A stretch of 64,000 nt of DNA from Leptidea sinapis (GCF_905404315.1 NC_066267.1:5470501-5534500); one strand, 5' to 3'. Counted from the first letter of the stretch, positions 1 through 12,342 are shown. The notes: generated by a model from the sequence alone, not told the origin. Program-made: numbers and translations.

Positions 1-469
1 AAGAGAACCACTCGCCCAATTATCCCACTATTTGTGCATATTGGTCGTTCCTTGTATTGAAGTTTAATTTGAATTTTATAATGTTGTAATTAGTTTTGAT
101 GATCTCAATGTAACTCGTTCAATACTGCATTGCATACATGATTAGTTCGAAGACGTCATAAAATTTGAGATAAGACGTAACGGATATCGTTTAGTGCTTT
201 ATCTATTGCCATTGACATCATTGACAATGTTTGAATTACCTCCTGATGACTGGGATAATTTCAACAACAATTAAATATCTAGCTATAATATATTTTTTTT
301 ATATAATCAAGAAAGATACCACAATAACCCATTTGACCCATTGTAGTTTTTTTCGTTTAGCCTAAACCTGAGCCTCCAGCGATATGGCATGGGGACACCT
401 GTTTTCGCGGTTAAACTGTTCATGTCGATTTTGCGTGCAAGGTTGGCTGGTCGATTTAACCAGCAAAGC

Positions 470-835
470 TCTTTCAAGATTCTTAAAAATTAATTAGTTC
501 CCATTATAGATTATGCTATTGCAGAAATAAAGGTCTTTTCGTAACTGATAGACATACACCCATATAATCGATCAGAAATTAAAAATCTGACATCATGCCT
601 ATTGTGATAAAATGTTCATCAGTGAATGGGATATTTCTGTACGTTTCACCCGTGTAACGGGACTACAAAGCGTTTTGATCAAGTCACTCTAATTGCAGGA
701 ATTTATTTGGAATAGCATGTCCTGTATATCAACAGTAAGCCCCAAGCTTCACATGTTCCTTGATGAAACGGGAGAGTTAACGGGAATTTTCTATTTCCAT
801 ACAATTTTTTTATTCCTAATAGGATTTTGGTGGTA
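470..835. repeat. Degenerate repeat shared with 5400-5830
   Basis: Several blocks recur in the same order in both places: a GATATTTCTGTAC block, a GCATGTC..TATATATC(A/G)A block, CCAAGCTTCACRT, and ATAGGATTTYGRT. The copies are old and diverged, and no ends or coding capacity are seen. The first 470 bases hold nothing else I recognise. Confidence 0.45.
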
Positions 836-849
836 AATGATCGCGACAA

Positions 850-1060
850 GCAGTGGGCAGGGCACATAGTTCGACGGACAGATAGCCGGTGGGGCAGAAG
901 TGTCCTCGAATGCCCCTAACAGGGTGGACCGACCATATGGTCAAGATCGCTGGAATACGTTGGATGAGGGCAGCGAAGGACTGATCGTCGTGATCTTTAG
1001 GGGAGGCCTTGTCCAGCAGTAGACGTCATGCGGATGATGATGATGATAGGATTTCGGTGA
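850..1060 (+). pseudogene. RTE-type LINE, decayed 3' end
   Basis: The + strand reads a broken version of the RTE ORF C-terminus (QWAGHIVRRTD..RWG, then RWMRAA..D) and ends in a (GATGAT)n tail near 1036-1047. That tail is usual for these lepidopteran RTE elements. Several frame breaks make it a dead, 5'-truncated insertion. The same C-terminal segment occurs in minus-strand copies at 44745-45062 and 62590-64000. It lies just upstream of PKI exon A. Confidence 0.75.
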
Positions 1061-1234
1061 ATTCGGCCGGCTTTTTAAAAATATATTATATTATAGTATT
1101 CGCAGGTACCACACAAATTATAAATTTATCGTATGTAATAACTTTTATTTTCCCTGGTACAGCAGATTCATAAACGAAGGGAGATTTTTTTTTAATTCTA
1201 ATAATTATTATGTTTAACTGTATTCTTATTCCAG

Positions 1235-1408
1235 CGTTGAGAATGATGGCAATAATGCAGGACAGAAATAGTGCGGAAGTACCCAGGGAATTCCTCGAGA
1301 CTGGTCGGACTGGACGGCGGAATGCTATGCCAGATATCTTACACCCCCAGGGCGCGGAGGTGACAACCGCCGACCTACCTTCGAGGCTGCAGCAACTCGT
1401 CACTTCTG
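1235..1408 (+). CDS. PKI: PKI exon A: cAMP-dependent protein kinase inhibitor, pseudosubstrate exon
   Basis: This exon encodes the functional core of a heat-stable inhibitor of protein kinase A. From the ATG at 1243 it reads 55 codons plus one base. Residues 15-32 are REFLETGRTGRRNAMPDI, which matches the PKI pattern of an aromatic residue followed by GRTGRRNA. In the known family this segment occupies the PKA catalytic cleft, with Ala in place of the phosphorylated Ser. It is followed by ADLPSRLQQLV, a leucine-spaced stretch where family members carry a nuclear export signal. A CAG acceptor lies at 1232-1234 and a GTCAGT donor at 1409, leaving phase 1. Three in-frame ATGs (1243, 1246, 1255) are possible starts. 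No stop lies between the acceptor and 1243, so an upstream exon could extend the protein. The antisense frame at 1086-1403 is a shadow. Identification rests on the motif and is strong. Confidence 0.87.
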
Positions 1409-3595
1409 GTCAGTCATTAATTCAAATCAAATCAAAAACAGCTCGTCATGTAGTTGCGTAGCTTCATTACACTGTTATGACACAGAATGTATAATCTATG
1501 TGTTTGTTCGTTTGTAAGTGTAGGTACTATTATAATTGTTACGTGTGAGTTTCTTAGTGACATACAATTGTTTGGGAGTCTGAAAAAGTCGTTTATTTCA
1601 TAGGTAAAGCACATTACACTTGAAATATTTGTATTTTATACAGCTCGTTCGGATGGCAGATTTCATTGGAGAAGAACGATTAAGAAACTCTAAGGTTGCT
1701 CTTTTCAAAACAGATTAGGTATTACAAGGTCTTAATTTCAATTCAATTTACAAATCATTTCTATTACAATACATGTAAAGTGATGCAACACAAAAGTTAT
1801 TGATTAAAGTAGATGCATCAATCCACACATACCGTAAATAAATAGATTATGTGAGCTTTTATTAGCTATTTAATAAAAACTGTTATAATAACTTGTATTA
1901 AAAAAATAAACGAAATATAAAACATCATTAATTTCATTAATCCCATTTGCAATTTAACTTCGAGAATGAAGGTTCAAATCCAAGAGAGTCGAAAAGCCTA
2001 TGATGCTCTCAAGTGTGTTTTCAGTTTATAAAATATTCAAAATCTGACTTAAACTCTTTACAATATCACTATCACCTCATTTATTTACTTTTTTGTATTA
2101 CTAGCAAAGAGTTACGGTTTGGGCTATGTACATCCAAGTAGGTCTTACTGTAAACGAATTTAAAGTGCATTGGATTACCTACTATTTTCTATTTGAAGTA
2201 TGGCAAGGATGATGGATGTAAGGAAAGGGGACTAGAAAAGGAAGAAACATTCCATAGTTAAATTGAAGAAGTGATAGATGATGAAGATGGGGTTTAAATA
2301 GTAAGGGGTGAAACATACATGACCAAAAATATCAGATCTTTCATAAAAGGATTGATGCGAATGATAAAAGTCATCGAAGTGTCAGAACCGTATCTACCGG
2401 AGGTCGATAATCGCAGCCCATCCCTCAGGGACACAGACGTAAATTATGTAAGTGTGTTGTTTTTTTACGGAAACCGTGACAACGTTCCTCTAGTTAATAA
2501 AGAACGCCAAACATTAGTTAGTCATATTCGTATAGAAACATTAATGAAATGCAAACTATTCTTACAAACTGTTTTAACAGACACCAAAACATTCCATCAC
2601 GTTCCAACCTCGAATGACGTACCATGCTCATTGTTCGTTCTAATCGTGTCTAATGTAAATGAATGGGAAATAATCTATGGTGCAATGGAAATGCATTAGC
2701 CGCTTACGTCATACCAAGCACATTTTATGCACGCCTTTGCATGCAGCTCCAAATTTAACATAATACATACGAAAAGTATTCCGTGAATAAATTTATATCT
2801 TCGAGAACTTTCTCACATGTAAAATTATTCCCCTAGCAGTGTTTTTGAGCCGATTCGATATTGCTTTTAGAAACATATCTTTTCTACAATTTAGGCGGAG
2901 ATCATTGACAATAAAGTACTTTGCAAAACTGTTTAGTGCGAGGTTAGACTGGCAAGAAACATCACTTGGTCAGATTATCATTGCTAATGTTACATTCAAT
3001 GAATAAGATGCTAGCATCATATAATCCATATAGATGGCACTGTAAGAGACACTACTTGAAATGGTGATCATCATTTAGCATCAGATCTCTAAAAAGATAC
3101 CTAGAATCGAGCCCGGTATTAAAGAAACACGACTGTATGCAAACCCAAATACCGCTAATTCTGCTAGAGTCTTGAAAATCTGACGCAACATGAAAAGCAA
3201 ACCGGTGATCTAAATTAAACAACAAAAGTAAACTCGTAATAAGAAATTGCAAATAACTTGGCAGGAGAATCTCGTGACGTCAGTTGTCCACTTCATATTG
3301 GCAAGATGAGTAGGTACCTATAGCACAAACTGATGAATGATTTATAATATGTTTAGCCGAGTCGTAAGAATATTGTGGCGAGCAGATATGACCGCAACCA
3401 CCAAGGTCGTTCTTGAAGGTCTTATCAAGGTCCCTCTATTGAGCTTGGCAAGGCTTAGTTTCGATGTCAATAGATGCTATATCATACCATAATATGGTAG
3501 AAATGGTCTACTGAAGCGATACACAGGATGAGATATTTAAAACAATCGTAAATACTAGACATATTATTGGATTTTTAAGGTTAAAACATTTTGTT

Positions 3596-3800
3596 ATGAT
3601 TTTAAAGTGATAACCCTCACTTGGATTAAAACACAAATAAAATTTGATAACAAAATTTTATGAACGATGCGGGACTCGAACCCACAACCTCTCGCGTTCC
3701 GTGCGAGTGCTCATCCAACTGAGTTCACCGTTCGAGTAACGTATCTTTATAAAATCTTGTATGCTTTGCTCTCTCCCTCTAACTCTCAGGTTGTGTAAAC
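3596..3800 (-). repeat. tRNA-derived SINE (family S1)
   Basis: Read on the minus strand it has a tRNA-like head with an A-box-like ACTCAGTTGGATGAGCAC and a B box GGTTCGAGTCC. The body follows, with CGCATCGTTCATAAAATTTTG and AGTGAGGGTTATCACTTTAAAA. The same unit occurs at 9668, 18850, 40270, 49130, 53005, 53285, 53505, 54080 and 54195, which marks it as a dispersed SINE and not a tRNA gene. Confidence 0.75.
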
Positions 3801-3994
3801 AGCTTGACAGCGTTTTCGTCGAAAGTTACCATACGGCTTTTTTTTCCGACACCTCCAATAAATATCGTTAATATATATAAAAACTTAACAAACTATACCG
3901 AGCCACTGCAACTTGTGAGTTATATCGATTCCTCAGCCTGCTAAAATGCAAAAAAAAAACAAAACACAGAATAGATAACACTCACAATGCCTAG

Positions 3995-4299
3995 CGGCCG
4001 TTCCCAATATTCAGCCTATCTCTACTTGAGATAAAAATCGTTACTACCGTTGACTTTTCTGTCCCAATAAACTTATCGACGGTAACTCACCTTATCCTTG
4101 CACGCTGTCTGCCAATGAGATGACGTATAGATTACCAGCGATAGAAGTTTGTATGGAATTTGCAATTCACGCGTCCCAATATAAGGCAGTAAGAATGACT
4201 TATCGGTTGTATTGGGACAGCTTCAGATTATTGACAGCTAATTACTGACAGTAGAATGTAGTAATTTATCTCTGTAGATAGTATATTTGAAATGGCCGT
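3995..4299. mobile_element. MITE family B, copy 1 (CGGCCGTTCCCAATAT ends)
   Basis: A non-coding element of about 305 bp. Its left end is CGGCCGTTCCCAATAT. The right end (TATTTGAAATGGCCG) is a decayed inverted copy. The interior (GTTGACTTTTCTGTCCCA..., GGGACAGCTTCAGATTATTG) recurs at 36412-36724 and 54854-55136. Confidence 0.75.
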
Positions 4300-6266
4300 A
4301 ACGGACTTATGTAGATGACATATTGTTTAACTCACACGCGGACATGTACGTAAAAAGAACTCATTTATCTTGTAATTTTGTATCTGTAGCGCGTTCCGTG
4401 GTCGGTTCCGAAAATGACCTACATAGATTGTGTTAGAATTACACCAAGCTGCCGTCTGCGTCATTCATCGATCTATATTCTATATTATGGTGTGACCTAA
4501 CGATAAAAGGTATAAGTACCTACTTTATAGATTTTTCACAAAACTAAAATTGAACGTCCTTATCTAAATCGACTTCGTTAATTACTTCACCTTTTTTTGG
4601 TAGTTTTGCAACGTATTTGTTTTAAAATGTTTCAATATCATTAATTAATTCTGTAAGTTGTTATGTATGATGACTCTCCACTCGAAATTTCCACACAGTT
4701 TGTTATGGTATAAGGAGGAGAAACTTATGTTAGATCACCTGATGGATAGAGTGAGGCTGGAATGTTTAATCTGCGCTTCAGTGCCTTCTTCATTTATTGC
4801 ATCTCGTACGAGTTAACTGTGCACCTTGCGCTGTGACGTCACTGGTAAGGTTACGTTACGGATAGCAAAAACATTAAAATTACATTAATTTTTAATAAAT
4901 TAACTCTTACAAAACGCACAGTTATCTTGTAAATTCGCAATGAGGTTGGGCTTAATATAAGGAATTAAACTTATTTTCTGCAAAACAGTTTCACAATACG
5001 GAATATTATAAGTATACATAGTCTGGCAATAAGTTCTGTTACAAATGAAAATAAATTTATTTTGTATGGCGTAATGCAATCTAAATAAAATTTCAATCTT
5101 AAAAAAGTCTCGACAATTGTTAAAAAAATTCTATTCAAAATTACTACTTTTGGCCTTTCTACGTCCGGCCACGAATTTATGGATTTACACACCATGGAAA
5201 ATTTAGCCACTGCTTGTTCTAGATATTTCTTAAACGACTGGATGTCGTTTGGAGCAGGTAATCTCGTCTATAACTGACCAATATTTGTAGCCCAAAAGTT
5301 TCAGATCTGGGTTAAAGGAGGACAAGTCTTCAGCTCTTATTAATTACGGATAACGCAACCTTGACTTACCAGATGCATTCTTGATGGACCGTCCAACGTT
5401 ATTAAAAAGCGTATTGCTAGGATATTTCACAATGCGATCAACCGGTCTCTTGATATAATCAAGTCTTCACTCCTTTTTCACAAAGATATCTCCTTAATAT
5501 CCTCCTAGATAAGACACTCTTACCAAACTATGTGAAGCTTCTCTGGAGCAATGAGCGTATAACTTTGTTGTTTTGTTTTTTATAGTGCTCACCAATTGTC
5601 AAATTTTCTTCATCGGCGAAAAGATATTTCTGTACTTTTTACCCGCTTATTGGGGGGACAGCACGCATTATGATTGAGTCATTCTCTTGAACTAAAGGAA
5701 TTGATTAAGGGCATGTCTTATATATCGAAATTAATACCAAGCTTCACGTCTACTTTGATTATACGCGAAAGTGTCCTAATCTTCATTTCACGGGGTAAAG
5801 TTTTCTTATAGGATTTCGATTTATTTCCCTCGAAAAAATATATGAAATGGTGAGTCTAATGGTCGAATTCCAAGTTTCTAACATAAAAAAAGAGTTTTTA
5901 AGTTATTATAGTTTATGACCATATTATTACGATAACGGTGTCTTATATTGAACACACTCCTTTCATTTGCCATTGAACGTCATCAGTGCATCGAACTTGT
6001 CGCAATATATTTCGTCACTGGCTTGGTTTAACGACATTTTATCTTAACCCTTTGCATAGATATGCAAGCAGTCGAAGTATAGAAAATATATTTCTTAGCT
6101 AGCTGAAACAAGATAACATACTAGAAAATCTGAAATTACAGTTGCCCTCGTTTTATAAAACCTGCCCTGCAAAAAGGTGGCGGTATTCACCCAGTTGTTT
6201 TTTGTACATAAATTTTTCATTAACCCACACACGCCGATGTCGCTAACGTTAACGTCGACGAATTAA

Positions 6267-6485
6267 CGGCCGTTTTCAATAACCTATCTACCCTTAGTTT
6301 AACTTACGGATACATTGCTGTCACAGTTTATTGACAAGATCTTATCTAACAATAGTTATGTCCAATAAAATTATAGTCCCATGCTATCTGTCAAAAGTTT
6401 ATTGAAATGTATTAAGCGTAAAAGTATAGATTAGTCTACGTCTAGTAAGTTAAACTAAGAATAGATAGGTTATTGAAAACGGTCG
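6267..6485. mobile_element. MITE family A, copy 1 (CGGCCGTTTTCAATAACC ends)
   Basis: A 219-bp non-coding element with inverted ends CGGCCGTTTTCAATAACCTA and TAGGTTATTGAAAACGGTCG. It is flanked by TAA on both sides (6264-6266 and 6486-6488). A 3-bp TAA/TTA duplication is the signature of PIF/Harbinger transposition. A second copy is at 35976-36182. Confidence 0.82.
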
Positions 6486-6867
6486 TAAATCAACACAGTC
6501 AACTACAGAATACCAGCAACGTCCAATATCAAGTGTAACACTGTTGCAGTATAAGCACATTCACTCTAAGATCACCTACCAGGACAGAACTCTGTCCGAC
6601 ATCGGCCGACAAAATCGGTTTTGGCATAGGTACGTGAGCCGTTACAGTCGGGCGCATAGCTTTGCAATTGTGCCAAAAATTGTATTTATAATCCTAATTG
6701 TGAGGTGAATCATTTAAAACTAAAATTATCTCCAAAAGTTGCCCACGCAATTTTGATAGTCCCTTCCGAGTCTACTTACACTCCGGAGAACTCCTCTTTA
6801 GATACAAATATTCTAAAGTCTGCCGTAACATGATTGCGAAAGATATCATTTTTATTATTATTATCAA

Positions 6868-7145
6868 GGGACGAGACGAGCAGGACGTTCAGCTAATGGT
6901 AATTTATACGTCCTGCCATTACAATGCAGTCCCGCTTAAGATTCTTGAAAAACCCAAAAATTCTGAGCAGCACTCTAATTGCGCTGGTCACATTGAGACA
7001 AGATGTTAAGTCTCATTTGCCCAGTAGTTTCATTAGCTACGCGCCAAACCGAAACACAATAAATCTTACACATTACTGCTTCACGGCGGAAAAGGCGCCG
7101 TTGTTGTGCCCAATAATCTAGCCGGCATCCAGGAGGTTCCTCCTG
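6868..7145 (+). repeat. Dispersed hairpin repeat D, copy 1
   Basis: A copy of a roughly 300-bp family that starts GGGACGAGACGAGCAGGAC and ends near CCTCCCACTGG. In the window it recurs at about 16314, 22144, 30299, 30666, 36929, 38631, 40602, 43677 and 52365, in both orientations. It is non-coding. Its class is uncertain (SINE-like or MITE-like): no clear tRNA boxes are seen, but it has strong internal inverted repeats. Confidence 0.8.
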
Positions 7146-7903
7146 GTAAAAATAGTTTATGTAAGTGAAATGTCCACATCTCAATCAATCGTCTCAGCTT
7201 ACTTGTTAGTCGGCGTTTTGTATGTCGACATTTAGTCGTATCGTAGTCACCAATATAGCACCTGATGCGATGTTCTGATTAAATATCGCGTTATCGCACG
7301 TTTGACGCACATCTATGTCATATTAATCACCAATATGCCATAAACTGATTAGATGCTCAACATTTATCTATTAATATCATGTGACTTTATGGTCGTGAAA
7401 TGAAATTAGTGATAGGAATAGAATTTACGGTACACTCTTACTTATTACAGGTTTCGTCGCATTGTTACGTTGATGGTCTGTAAAACGATGTATGAAATCT
7501 AATGTGTTCCTCAACTTCTCCCATTTGTTTTGACATAAGTACTTTGCATTCGAGTACGTGTGTTTGACATACTTATAGGTACTTTATAGATATTCTGCCA
7601 TAATATATAGAAAAAGAAAAACATTATACTTATTTGATTCTTTAAGAAGAACCAGCCAACCTGTTGGCTACGCGAAGGTAAATAATCACGGCCGTCATTT
7701 TTAATGGTACCCATTTTTTTTTACAAAAAGGGGGCAGACGGGCAAGAGGCTCACGTAGTGGGAAGTAGTGAGGCGACCGCTCGTAGGACTCGCTAGCTCG
7801 TCGGACAAGTATGATTTAATTTGATTTATCGATTAAACCACGTTTTAGAGTAGCTTTCCTGACTAATTTAGTAACAAACTGATTTTGACGACGACCTTTT
7901 CAA

Positions 7904-8276
7904 TCTTAATATATATATAAATTACGTGTCACGTTGTTTGTCCGCGATGGACTCCTAAACTAATGAACGGATTTTAATGGGGATAACTCCATGGAGTGCA
8001 GTTTAGTCCAACTTGAGAGATAGGATAGTTTTTATTTCGATTTGGGACCCATAATTATTTTTATTGTCAATATTTGTTTTGTATGGACATAGTTTCTATG
8101 AGAGAATTTAGTTACGCACGGTTTGGCAGTTCTGCTGTGAAACAATTCATTATAACAACAAGGAGCATATTTTACGAAATAATTCTTGATATTATGAAAT
8201 ATTATTGACAAATTCATAAAAAACAGTATTTTATTCACTATGTACAGAACAACGCAACGTCCGTTGGGTCAGCTAG
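7904..8276 (+). mobile_element. Non-autonomous Helitron H-I, copy 1
   Basis: It begins TCTTAATATATATATAAATT after an A and ends GTTGGGTCAGCTAG before a T. That is the Helitron arrangement (5' TC, 3' CTAG, insertion between A and T, no target duplication). It has no coding capacity. Near-identical copies are at 20060-20412 and 32775-33141. Confidence 0.88.
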
Positions 8277-8424
8277 TTTAATATAAAAAGATAATATCGT
8301 AATATATACAGAAATACAATGAGAAATATAGCCCTATAGTGGTGATCTTCCACAGAGTGGCTCTCAATAAGATTTTTTCGACTTTTAACCAAGCTTTCGA
8401 ACAAAATTAGATACTTCCGATCGC

Positions 8425-8900
8425 TTAAACATTGGATTGGGGTTGGCAAATTTTAGTGCAGTTTAACCCTAAGAAGACACAAGTTTGGGCGTTCACCGCT
8501 AAAAAGTATCCCTTTTGTCGTATTCCCTCGATTCCAGATAGGTAACTCCTGTTTGATAACACAGCTTGTATCGGCATACTCGTCGTCGCTTTGTCGTGCG
8601 ATGTTCAGTTCTGTGGTCACTTAGAGGATAGCTCGAACTGGCTTCTGAAAAGCATGGTGAACTCAGTAAGGCGAGTCAGTACTTCACTACAAGCCACCGC
8701 CTGCAACTATATAAGGCGCAAATTTTGCATCACACGGAGTACTGTTTTGTTGTGATCCCCATTACCAACTTCTTCCATTTGACCGCCAGCCACGCAGAGC
8801 GGATCGAATCATCGACGATCAAATCATATCAGATATGATTGATTCTTTAGAGTTGCGTACAGATGTGGGTCCTCTCTGCATATTCTACCGCATATATCAA
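8425..8900 (+). pseudogene. Jockey/CR1-like reverse transcriptase remnant (C-terminal half)
   Basis: With frame breaks the + strand reads VQFNPKKTQVWAFTAKK and then a segment near SDMIDSLELRTDVGPLCIFY. I recognise this as the region after the RT catalytic core in a LINE family abundant in Lepidoptera. The rest of the family's C-terminus occurs separately at 28370-28740, 16800-16965 and 22690-22830. There are multiple frameshifts and no intact ORF, so it is a fossil. It lies in the PKI intron, 460 bp before the last exon. Confidence 0.72.
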
Positions 8901-9362
8901 TCAAAAATTGATCTAGGGTTTAAAACCAATTAGAAAACAGCCGAGACTGTTTTTATAGAAAAAATACTGCTAAAACACTAGTCGCTTTTTTTTAACATAA
9001 CCCCTAATTCTTCGTAACATTCATAATTTATTTTTTCGTCTATATTACGGAATTATAGGTATTTCGAAATTTGGCTAGGATTTTTCAAGATGGTGTCTTA
9101 TGAATCTGGTTTGGCCTCTCTCCCTCTCTACCATGTTTAAATAAATCTATAATAAGTGATGTCACATCCTATTTTGAATAAAAATATTTGAATTTGAAAC
9201 AGTCAAGAAACATGCTTTAATATATTTATTAAATTTGTGCACACTTAGTCCTAGTTCAGCAGTGTAGTTAACGAATAATCGATAAAAGATTCTGAAAACA
9301 TGATGAGTTTTGAGTTTTTACTCACCAAAAAACAAGGGCTTATGCTGTTTTTATGGTTTCAG

Positions 9363-9448
9363 ATCCTGACAATCCTCAACCAGGTCCGTCCAAATTAGAC
9401 ATGGAGCAGACCAAATGCGACGAGGCGTCAGCTAAGAAAGACAGCTGA
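9363..9448 (+). CDS. PKI: PKI exon B: C-terminal coding exon and stop
   Basis: A pyrimidine-rich tract with a CAG acceptor (ending 9362) is followed by two bases that complete the split codon of exon A (g + at = Asp). Then come 27 sense codons and TGA at 9446-9448. The encoded tail is acidic and polar (DPDNPQPGPSKLDMEQ..., ending AKKDS). PKI tails are short and poorly conserved, so this exon is assigned by splice sites, matching phase and the absence of a competing frame, not by similarity. Joined with exon A it gives 83 residues, close to the roughly 75 usual for the family. The 3' UTR follows, and ATTAAA at 9613-9618 is a plausible poly(A) signal. Confidence 0.75.
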
Positions 9449-9667
9449 GTTGCTTTATGAAGAGTCCCGCTGCACGCACGGACTTGCCCAAAGCTAAAGT
9501 AATCTCAAACAGTTACTGTAGTATTAATATGCACTGATGTATCCCCTCCTGTGAGGATTTGTAATAAGGTTAGTTAGGCTTTGATATCAAAATGGAAGTT
9601 TTGTATTCTACTATTAAATATTAGTGTCGCAGGATTGTGTTAAATATTTCATAAATAAGAATACAAT

Positions 9668-9860
9668 ATGTTATGAGACTCCGGAGCCACAAACTGAGAG
9701 TTGCCCAAGACATACCAAGATTTACGACCCATACGTCACTCGAACGGAAGGCTCAGTTGGTAAGAGCGCTCGGACGAGAGGCGCGATTTCGAGTCCGGCA
9801 TCATTCATAAATGTTGGTTAAATTTTAATTTGTAAAAATGCAATACTTCAAGTAAGTACA
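9668..9860 (+). repeat. tRNA-derived SINE (family S1)
   Basis: Contains GGCTCAGTTGGTAAGAGCGC (A-box region), a B box in the form ATTTCGAGTCC, and the family body ATCATTCATAAATGTTGGTT. It lies about 50 bp beyond the PKI poly(A) signal. Confidence 0.72.
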
Positions 9861-10329
9861 TGTGTAGGTTTATGTATATAATCAAAATCCACATTAATAT
9901 TACGAGAAAGATTATTACTTCCTGTCAGATAACTTTAATTTATCGTCTGATATATTTGAGTTAACAGCATATTTTAAATTGCTTCACGCTTATTGTGTTC
10001 CGCCAGTCTTTCGGTCTGAGCATGTCGTGCAAGTTGCAAAACTGGTTGTTTCGTTGGATTTGATTTCTCTCAGCACAATAAGATATTGGGTGACCCAATA
10101 GTGATTAGCCGGGTCTCCACCGAGCGCACACGCTCGCGCGGCATCCTCGAACTGCGGCTCGTGAGCTTGGCCTCGCGAGGCAGCCTCGGTAGTTTGCCTA
10201 GAAATACCGAGGCGAACCTCGCGAGCCATAATTCCTCGAGCATTCAAAATGGAGAGTTGTGTAATTTCTGCTGCGACTTAGCGCTCTTCCCTACCGCCAT
10301 TATTGATGTGAAAGTGAGCCTCCGCTAAA

Positions 10330-11000
10330 ATTTAAATTTAAAATTATAACTATTGTTAAATTAATGTTACCTCAGTTCTCAAAACGTTGATTGGTGTCCT
10401 TGTTTCAACATTCATTGATGTTGACCCAGATTTTCCAGTGGATCTAGCACAAAGCACAATCAAAATAATACCTCACTATTAAGCCTACAGGTATGTTGTG
10501 TGATTAAAGAAGACTTGAACTTTGTAAAGAGATACATTCAAATACACACTTGGAAGTTATTTTGTTACAATAGTCACAGTGCATAATACGTTACTGTAAA
10601 ATACTTTCTCAGTTTTGTGTACAAAAACTCAAGTGAGCCGTATTCAGTGGAGGGTACTTTTAAAAGTGTAAACTATAAATAACTTTGTACCGATGTGCCA
10701 TCGTTAGGATTATTCATAATCTATACAGGTACTTCGACCTTATTAATAAATATTCTGTGGCAAATAGACGTAATCGTAAAATATTGATAAAAGATTCATT
10801 TCCTGGGAAGATATTCTGTTAGTTTATATTATTATAATTTGTATTATCAATAATCACTTAGTTATTCCGTATCCAATTTGAGTAAAATAGTGCTTAAATA
10901 ATTTTAAGAAGAAAATAATAATAATTTATATGTTACTTATTCGAAAAATCATATTTCATTGCTTAATTACTTATAATTATATTATAACAAAAAGTTAAAC
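10330..11000 (+). other. Probable LINE 5' UTR region
   Basis: An AT-rich stretch between the GC-rich left arm of the TIR element and the ORF1 start. No other feature is recognised. The 5' end of the LINE should lie here, but no boundary or duplication is visible. Confidence 0.35.
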
Positions 11001-11927
11001 ATGCCACTACATAGATCGCCTGAAAGGTCTAGCTCTGTGCCGGAATTGAATCAAGCTTCCGCAGCTAGCGATACCACCTCACTCTCATATGTCAGTGCCA
11101 GGGGTAACTGGAGTAAGAGAAAGCGAGAAAACTATCAAAATGAAGAGTTAAATGTCGAGCTATTAGATCTAAGGAAGGATATTAAAAATGAGATGAAAGA
11201 AATGAAAGAGCTGTTTCTCGACTCACAAAAAAATAATAATGAACAAATAAAATCCATTTTAACTGCATTGAAGGATATACAACAAGTAAACGAAGGTATT
11301 CAAAAAAGTATTACATTCCTAAGCGACCAAAATTCAGACTTCCAAAAAAAGATAGCGTCTCTCGAAACTCAAGTCAAAAGGGACATGGAATACATCACTC
11401 TTCTAGAAAACAAGCTTGAAGAGAGTCAAAGAACTGAAAGGAAGAATAATATTGAAATAAAAAACGTGCCTCTCAAAGGGGCTGAAAATAAACAGCATCT
11501 CATAAAGATGGTAAAAAATTTGGCTAATAATTTAGATATGAGTATTACACAAGCCGAAATAAAGGATATTATAAATATTAAAAATAAAAAGGCAAATAAC
11601 AGTACTATGATTGTTGAATTTACTAATACTTTCACAAAAACTGAACTCATTAAATCGGCTAAATTATATAACAACAGAAACAAAAGCAATAAACTATGTG
11701 CAAAACATCTAGGTCTTCAAACAAACACAGATATACCGATTTTCATATCGGAAAACCTCACACCGAAAGGAGCCAGGCTGTATTTTCTAGCTAGAGATTT
11801 AAAATTGTCACATAAATATAAATATTGCTGGACAAACTTCGGAAAAGTATTCCTTCGCCGGGATGATAATTCGCAGATTATTACAGTGAACAGTGAGTCT
11901 CAAGTACAACAATTACGTAATACATGA
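11001..11927 (+). CDS. LINE ORF1 protein (coiled coil + FP-like C-terminus)
   Basis: A 308-residue intact frame 415 bp upstream of the reverse transcriptase ORF2. The N-terminal 40 residues are Ser-rich and low in structure. Residues about 45-155 are rich in Lys, Glu and Leu with heptad spacing, as in a trimeric coiled coil. Residues about 155-305 contain NIEIKNVP and, near the end, KYCWTNFGKVFLRRDD, which resembles the C-terminal domain called FP-like in annotations of insect LINE ORF1s (named for a baculovirus protein). No CCHC zinc knuckle is seen. ORF1 proteins of this type bind and chaperone the element RNA. The ATG at 11001 is the first in frame. Intactness suggests a young element. Confidence 0.8.
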   Translation: MPLHRSPERSSSVPELNQASAASDTTSLSYVSARGNWSKRKRENYQNEELNVELLDLRKDIKNEMKEMKELFLDSQKNNNEQIKSILTALKDIQQVNEGIQKSITFLSDQNSDFQKKIASLETQVKRDMEYITLLENKLEESQRTERKNNIEIKNVPLKGAENKQHLIKMVKNLANNLDMSITQAEIKDIINIKNKKANNSTMIVEFTNTFTKTELIKSAKLYNNRNKSNKLCAKHLGLQTNTDIPIFISENLTPKGARLYFLARDLKLSHKYKYCWTNFGKVFLRRDDNSQIITVNSESQVQQLRNT

Positions 11928-12342
11928 CTATATATAGAGTTTACTAAAATATTTTTAAGCTACCTATTTCGACTTTACTTAAATTATAATACGTTACTTT
12001 TGTTACTTTCAATCCACATTACATACACACCCTTAATACTTACACACAACTTAACTAACACTCAATACTATATTACACTAAATACTGATAGTCTTTATAC
12101 ACGGGCTTTTTATTTAGCATATTGTATAGTTAAATGCCTTATTATTTTTACTCAACAATGTAAATCGGTACTGTCTGGAGGCACTCACATAGCTTTCTCG
12201 CACTACTGCAACTTTGCTATGGAATTTATGGAAGGTTCTAAAATGAATATTATTTTTCTATATACATGTACATTTTATATGCATGTAACCCTTGAAAATA
12301 GAGACGCGCTTCTAGGACGTATTATTTATATGACCTTTAATA

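Larger units (their letters stand above)
1409..9362 (+). other. PKI intron (7,954 bp)
   Basis: The interval lies between a GTCAGT donor and a TTTCAG acceptor. It contains a tRNA-derived SINE, two MITEs (3995-4299 and 6267-6485), a dispersed-repeat copy (6868-7145), a Helitron (7904-8276) and a Jockey-type RT remnant (8425-8900), each listed separately. The remaining stretches (about 1410-3590, 4300-6260 and 7150-7900) are AT-rich with no recognisable gene. One degenerate piece at about 5400-5830 resembles 470-830. Confidence 0.7.

Noticed and set aside
1086..1403. 105-codon minus-strand ORF
   Set aside because: Antisense to the PKI exon; the PKI motif on the + strand explains the open frame.
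2319..2699. 126-codon ORF as a gene
   Set aside because: No domain, no repeat-family match, no codon or splice support; it lies in the PKI intron. Left as a probable chance frame.
3665..3737. tRNA gene on the minus strand
   Set aside because: Part of the S1 SINE family with about ten copies in the window; the cloverleaf is not complete.
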